A stretch of DNA of 11,631 nucleotides from Acidobacteriaceae bacterium (GTDB taxonomy: Bacteria; Acidobacteriota; Terriglobia; Terriglobales; Acidobacteriaceae). The stretch lies in contig PKXI01000370.1 in NCBI GenBank assembly GCA_003133425.1, positions 7,376 to 19,006 on the forward strand. The letters are read 5' to 3'. The position numbers and the translations under genes are program-made. The notes under the pieces were generated by a model. The model did not search any database, was not told the DNA's origin, and saw only the letters and a program-made list of their open reading frames with translations. This document shows positions 9,181-11,631 of this stretch, piece after piece (the stretch's first letter is position 1; the number at the start of each line of letters is the position of its first letter).

Positions 9181-9933
9181 CTAGTACTTTACGATGGCCG
9201 CAAACGAGTCCGGCTTCAGGCTCGCGCCGCCCACCAGGGCTCCGTCAATCTCTTCCTGACCAATCAGCGAAGTCGCGTTATCCGGCTTCACGCTGCCGCC
9301 GTAGAGAATGCGTATCGCAGCCGCCACATCCGCGCCCAGCAGCTTGGCCACTTCCGCGCGAATAATCTTGTGCGCGTCGACAGCAATCTCCGGCGTCGCC
9401 GTCTTGCCGGTCCCGATCGCCCACACCGGCTCGTACGCAATCACAATCGGCGCGGCAGTAGCGGCCGTAATGCCCACGAACGCTCCGGCAATCTGCGTCT
9501 TCAGCACGTGAGCAGTCTTGCCCGCCTCGCGCTCTTCCAGCACTTCGCCCACGCACACCACGGGCACCAGGCCATGCTTCAGCGCCGTATGCAGCTTCTT
9601 GTTCACAATCTCGTCGGTCTCGGCAAAATACTGCCGCCGCTCAGAGTGTCCAATCAACGTATGCGTTCCGCCCACGGCCAGTAGCTGCCCCACAGAGGTC
9701 TCGCCGGTGTAAGCGCCCTCCTCGGCAAAGTGAATATTCTGTGCCCCCACCGCCACATTCGAGCCCTTGGCGGCTGCAATCACCGTAGGCAGCAGCACAG
9801 GCGAGGGAAACAGGGCAATCTCGTCGCGCGTGTGTCCGGCAACGAGGGGTAAAAACGCATCCACAAACGCCTTGGCTTCCGCAGGCGTCTTGAACATCTT
9901 CCAATTGGCGGCAATCAGTGCTTTACGTGGCAT
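9181..9933 (-). CDS. tpiA: Triosephosphate isomerase
   Basis: A 250-residue cytoplasmic enzyme, full length for the family, interconverting dihydroxyacetone phosphate and glyceraldehyde 3-phosphate in glycolysis and gluconeogenesis; it works as a (beta/alpha)8-barrel dimer. All hallmark residues are visible: Asn10 and Lys12 (ANWKM), the electrophile His96 in IGHSERRQYF, the catalytic base Glu168 in AYEPVWAIGTGKTA including the mobile loop 6, and the phosphate-binding YGGSVKPDN (211-219) and GALVGGASL (231-239). The ATG start (complement of 9931-9933) gives the expected N-terminus. Its likely ribosome binding site is GAGGA around 9945-9949, with a longish spacer and an A-rich stretch before the ATG. 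Transcription converges on nuoN and ends at the shared terminator. The unknown gene upstream is co-directional with a 118-base gap, so co-transcription is possible. Confidence 0.98.
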   Translation of the reverse strand: MPRKALIAANWKMFKTPAEAKAFVDAFLPLVAGHTRDEIALFPSPVLLPTVIAAAKGSNVAVGAQNIHFAEEGAYTGETSVGQLLAVGGTHTLIGHSERRQYFAETDEIVNKKLHTALKHGLVPVVCVGEVLEEREAGKTAHVLKTQIAGAFVGITAATAAPIVIAYEPVWAIGTGKTATPEIAVDAHKIIRAEVAKLLGADVAAAIRILYGGSVKPDNATSLIGQEEIDGALVGGASLKPDSFAAIVKY

Positions 9934-9972
9934 TTTTCTTCAATTCCTCAAATCAATTTTAGTTGATGAAAT

Positions 9973-9984
9973 TCCGGCGCCGGA
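9973..9984. repeat. 12-bp perfect palindrome upstream of tpiA
   Basis: TCCGGCGCCGGA is a perfect 12-base palindrome in the 118-base gap between the unknown gene and tpiA, about 40 bases before the tpiA start. It could be a protein-binding site or a chance GC palindrome. No convincing promoter could be assigned in this gap on the - strand. The rest of the gap is unremarkable apart from an AT-rich stretch (9934-9973) just before the ribosome binding site. Confidence 0.3.
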
Positions 9985-10051
9985 GTGACAGCGGGCACAC
10001 GTACAAAATCAGGAATCCGTGCGGCAAGGAGAGTGTGCGCGAACAGAGTCT

Positions 10052-10672
10052 CTACCGCCCCGCTCCAAGAACCGCGGTCAAATCGCCTGGAACCGCACCC
10101 TTCAGAAAAGCCGCCCGGTGATCGGGATCGCCCAGGTCCATCGTGAAATGGTGCCAGACGCCGTCCTGCAGCACGCCCATATTCCACGGCCCCGAAACCG
10201 AGTCTGAAAACTGCCACACAATGTGGTAGCCGTCCTCGTTGGTAAACCCTTCTCCATCAGCCTGAATAATCGCATCTCCGCGCTCCCAGAGTGCCGAACG
10301 CAGCGCATGCAGGGCATTGCCGCCTTCCACCGTCTCCGCGCCCTGCAGGTGCTGGAACGCGTAGACCGTCGTCACCGCAGCCAGGTAATTCTCCAGCCAC
10401 TGAACGCCGCTCTTCGGCCTGCAATCCCGCAGATCCTCCATGAAATCCGCAATCTCATCCTGGCCAACAGAACCGTCCAACACGGGATTGCGTTCAATCA
10501 GCGCGACCTCGACCTCGTCAAGCCCAGCCAGCAGTAGAGTCTCCCATTCCTCTTCCGTTCCTTCTTCGATCAGGAGTTTGTAATCAGGGTGCTGTCCATG
10601 AATCAAATCCGCGAGCTCTTCATAGGGAGGGAACTCCTCATCCTTCGACAGCACTCGCGTGTAATAGCTCAC
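10052..10672 (-). CDS. Uncharacterised acidic protein, 206 residues
   Basis: I do not recognise a family. The protein is soluble, with no signal peptide or membrane helix, and strongly acidic in its first half: runs such as IEEGTEEEWETLL at about 35-47, then LDEVEVALIERN and DEIADFMEDL. The second half is mixed, with aromatic-rich VWQFSDSVSGPWNMGVLQDGVWHHF-type sequence suggesting a small beta-rich region (quoted here only as a style, about residues 150-175). The start is a GTG (complement of 10670-10672), supported by GGGAG at 10680-10684 with a 7-base spacer; no in-frame ATG fits near the start. The reading frame is clean and uses codons like tpiA. It lies upstream of tpiA on the same strand and is divergent from the toxin-antitoxin operon. 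It is likely a lineage-restricted conserved hypothetical protein; no function can be assigned from context. Confidence 0.8.
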   Translation of the reverse strand: MSYYTRVLSKDEEFPPYEELADLIHGQHPDYKLLIEEGTEEEWETLLLAGLDEVEVALIERNPVLDGSVGQDEIADFMEDLRDCRPKSGVQWLENYLAAVTTVYAFQHLQGAETVEGGNALHALRSALWERGDAIIQADGEGFTNEDGYHIVWQFSDSVSGPWNMGVLQDGVWHHFTMDLGDPDHRAAFLKGAVPGDLTAVLGAGR

Positions 10673-10679
10673 AGGTTCT

Positions 10680-10684
10680 CTCCC
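10680..10684 (-). promoter_or_regulatory. Ribosome binding site deciding the GTG start of the unknown gene
   Basis: On the - strand GGGAG lies 7 bases before GTG (complement of 10670-10672). It is the only strong Shine-Dalgarno match near the 5' end of this reading frame, so it fixes the non-ATG start. Confidence 0.7.
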
Positions 10685-10764
10685 ACTTTAGCTGGCATGT
10701 TCTGGTATTCGAGTGTAATGCTTCGGCCGTGAGTCGCAGGGTACTGGCGGTCGCTCTGGTTCAA

Positions 10765-10773
10765 TGTTAGAAT
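10765..10773 (+). promoter_or_regulatory. Candidate extended -10 promoter of the toxin-antitoxin operon
   Basis: TGTTAGAAT fits the extended -10 pattern TGnTAnAAT. No good -35 box is found 16-18 bases upstream, as is common for extended -10 promoters. The predicted start of transcription (about 10780) falls inside the palindromic operator candidate, giving a leader of roughly 25-30 bases. An alternative -10, TATAGT at 10780-10785, lacks a -35 at suitable spacing. Confidence 0.4.
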
Positions 10774-10776
10774 TAG

Positions 10777-10797
10777 GACTATAGTCAGTGACCATAG
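10777..10797. promoter_or_regulatory. Operator-like overlapping palindromes before the antitoxin
   Basis: Two interlocked inverted repeats are seen. GACTATAGTC (10777-10786) is a perfect 10-bp palindrome. CTATAGTCA-G-TGACCATAG (10779-10797) is a 9-bp inverted repeat with one mismatch around a single base. They lie between the candidate -10 and the antitoxin start and run into the ribosome binding site. This is the position expected for autoregulation by an antitoxin or toxin-antitoxin complex. The arrangement gives repeated half-sites, as used for cooperative binding in Phd-type operons. Function is inferred. Confidence 0.5.
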
Positions 10798-10806
10798 GAG
10801 GTTCTG

Positions 10807-11034
10807 ATGGAAGCCACGATTCCGGCCGGAGAGTTCAAAGCCAAGTGTTTGAAATTGCTGGATAAAGTCGCCGAGGATCGCCAGCCGCTGGTCATCACCA
10901 AGCATGGCAGACCGGTGGCGCAGATCGTTCCGATGCCCCAAGATGTCGATCTTTTCGGCTCCATGCGTGGCAGCGGCGAGATTCTGGGAGACATCATCTC
11001 TCCACCCGATGTTGAATGGGAGGCGATGAAATGA
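10807..11034 (+). CDS. Type II antitoxin, Phd/YefM family
   Basis: A 75-residue antitoxin expected to bind DNA through its N-terminal Phd/YefM fold and to neutralise the adjacent PIN toxin through its C-terminal tail. The N-terminal part (residues 7-43) reads AGEFKAKCLKLLDKVAED followed by PLVITKHGRPVAQIVP, the standard Phd pattern. The tail contains FGSMRGSGEILGDIISPPD and ends VEWEAMK; this G-S...G-D-I...P...E-W arrangement is common in Phd antitoxins paired with PIN toxins. ATG 10807 has a near-perfect AGGAGG (10796-10801) with a 5-base spacer. The stop overlaps the toxin start (ATGA, 11031-11034). Although the toxin is VapC-like, this antitoxin is Phd-type, not AbrB-type VapB. A palindromic operator candidate lies just upstream. 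Confidence 0.92.
   Translation: MEATIPAGEFKAKCLKLLDKVAEDRQPLVITKHGRPVAQIVPMPQDVDLFGSMRGSGEILGDIISPPDVEWEAMK
11018..11023 (+). promoter_or_regulatory. Ribosome binding site fixing the toxin start
   Basis: GGGAGG inside the 3' end of the antitoxin gene lies 7 bases before ATG 11031. It selects that start over the in-frame ATG at 11016, which has no comparable site. It also couples toxin translation to the antitoxin. Confidence 0.75.
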
Positions 11035-11483
11035 CAGCAGCAAAGGCTTCGGACCCTGCGCGGCTTCCGCATCTGCTGCTCGACACGCATGTGCTGATAT
11101 GGCTCATGTTTGGCGAGGCGAAGCTGGGGAAGAAGGCTGCAAAAACAATCAATCTGTCTGCGCGTGGAAACAGGCTGGTGGTGTCTGCCATTACTCCGTG
11201 GGAGATTGGCGTGCTGATCGCAAAGAGGCGGATGAATCTACATCAGGCTACGATGCAATGGGTGAGGGCGGCGATTTCGCTTCCAGGAATGAAACTGTCG
11301 GCGCTGGAGCCCGAGATTGCCGTCGCGAGTACGTGCTTGCCTTTCGAGATGCACGCCGATCCCGCAGACCGCATTCTCGTTGCTACCGCTCGTCATCTCG
11401 GCGCTACGCTAGTAACTGCCGATCACGCGCTACTGGATCTGGCAGTAAAAGGAAATTTTCGAGTGATTGATGCCACGAAATAA
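11031..11483 (+). CDS. vapC: PIN-domain ribonuclease toxin (VapC-like)
   Basis: A 150-residue PIN-domain protein expected to be a Mg2+-dependent endoribonuclease toxin acting in the cytoplasm. Active-site acidic residues are all visible: Asp18 in LLLDTHVLIW, Glu58 in SAITPWEIGVLIAK, Asp113 in HADPADRILVATA and Asp131 in LVTADHALLDL. The protein resembles the 'LLDTHvLiW...WEi...DPaDRiLvATA' group, often annotated as PIN domain or VapC-family toxins paired with Phd antitoxins. Length is slightly above average because of a short polar N-terminal lead (residues 1-13). The ATG at 11031 overlaps the antitoxin stop and has its own ribosome binding site; an in-frame ATG at 11016 would add five residues and is less likely. 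Codon choice (many G-ending Leu, Val and Ala codons) differs from the C-ending style of the nuo genes, hinting at separate origin. The RNA target is unknown. Confidence 0.92.
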   Translation: MTAAKASDPARLPHLLLDTHVLIWLMFGEAKLGKKAAKTINLSARGNRLVVSAITPWEIGVLIAKRRMNLHQATMQWVRAAISLPGMKLSALEPEIAVASTCLPFEMHADPADRILVATARHLGATLVTADHALLDLAVKGNFRVIDATK

Positions 11484-11604
11484 GATCTGACAGAGAAATT
11501 GCGTGAGCGTGGCAAACCGAAATCTCGTGCACGCAAAGTGCCACCAAGCCCGCCAGACTGCAAAAGGCTACACCTAAGAACTTATCCGTAAATTGAGAAA
11601 CGAA
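11484..11604. other. Non-coding stretch after the toxin gene
   Basis: No gene can be supported here. The toxin frame would stay open for about 34 codons past its TAA (Arg/Lys/Pro-rich, ending at a second TAA near 11589), but there is no start codon or ribosome binding site. A weak 6-bp inverted repeat (11509-11514 with 11539-11544, 24-base loop) is present but lacks a T-run, so no terminator is called. Confidence 0.5.
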
Positions 11605-11628
11605 TGGAGCGCCGGTCTCCAGACCGGC
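11605..11628. repeat. Short palindromic repeat unit at the window edge
   Basis: GCCGGTCT-CC-AGACCGGC (11611-11628) is a perfect 8-bp inverted repeat with a 2-base centre, preceded by TGGAGC. An alternative pairing, TGGAG (11605-11609) with CTCCA (11617-11621), is also possible. I recall similar TGGAGCGCCGGTCTCCAG intergenic repeats scattered through Acidobacteriota and Verrucomicrobia-like genomes. The window ends 3 bases later, so its full extent and copy number cannot be seen. Confidence 0.5.
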
Positions 11629-11631
11629 TGT

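Noticed and set aside
9956..9961. TAAAAT on the - strand as a tpiA -10 box
   Set aside because: It would start transcription at or inside the ribosome binding site (9945-9949), and no -35 is found at proper spacing.
9948..10217. - strand frame of 89 codons overlapping the unknown gene
   Set aside because: It overlaps the better-supported 206-residue frame and has no ribosome binding site or recognisable product.
11484..11590. Continuation of the toxin frame past its TAA (about 34 Arg/Lys/Pro-rich codons)
   Set aside because: The toxin ends at the normal family length. There is no start codon, ribosome binding site or recognisable domain in the continuation, so neither readthrough nor a broken gene can be claimed.

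Overview
The window is a G+C-rich bacterial chromosome segment. It is dominated by the membrane-arm half of a respiratory complex I (nuo) operon on the + strand. Protein sequences, the tandem NuoM arrangement and the intergenic hairpins fit an Acidobacteriota-type genome best. That placement is inference from memory; no search was run.

Layout. Positions 1-291 hold the C-terminal end of NuoI, and the operon continues nuoH, nuoJ, nuoK, nuoL, nuoM (copy 1), nuoM (copy 2), nuoN to 9019. Gaps are tiny or negative (ATGA overlaps at J/K, L/M1 and M2/N, zero gap at M1/M2), so the genes are translationally coupled. A convergent intergenic region (9020-9180) carries two strong hairpins. The second, a perfect 17-bp stem with a GCAA loop, is a bidirectional terminator shared with tpiA. 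On the - strand lie tpiA (9181-9933, complete triosephosphate isomerase) and, upstream of it, an unrecognised 206-residue acidic protein (10052-10672, GTG start). Divergent from that is a two-gene toxin-antitoxin operon on the + strand: a Phd/YefM-type antitoxin (10807-11034) overlapping a PIN-domain (VapC-like) toxin (11031-11483), with an extended -10 and an operator-like palindrome in front. The last ~150 bases have no gene and end in a short palindromic repeat.

How it works together. The nuo genes encode the proton-pumping membrane arm: NuoH, J and K form the quinone-proximal part, and the antiporter-like subunits NuoN, NuoM and NuoL extend distally. Here there are four antiporter-like subunits rather than three. 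NuoL's C-terminal lateral-helix region is about 25-30 residues longer than usual, as would be needed to brace a longer arm. This matches the '2M' type of complex I, predicted to move an extra proton per turnover. The most unusual detail is that the second NuoM has leucine where the TM7 lysine, essential in canonical subunits, should be. Its other key charged residues are kept. The fourth pump may therefore work differently or not pump at all.
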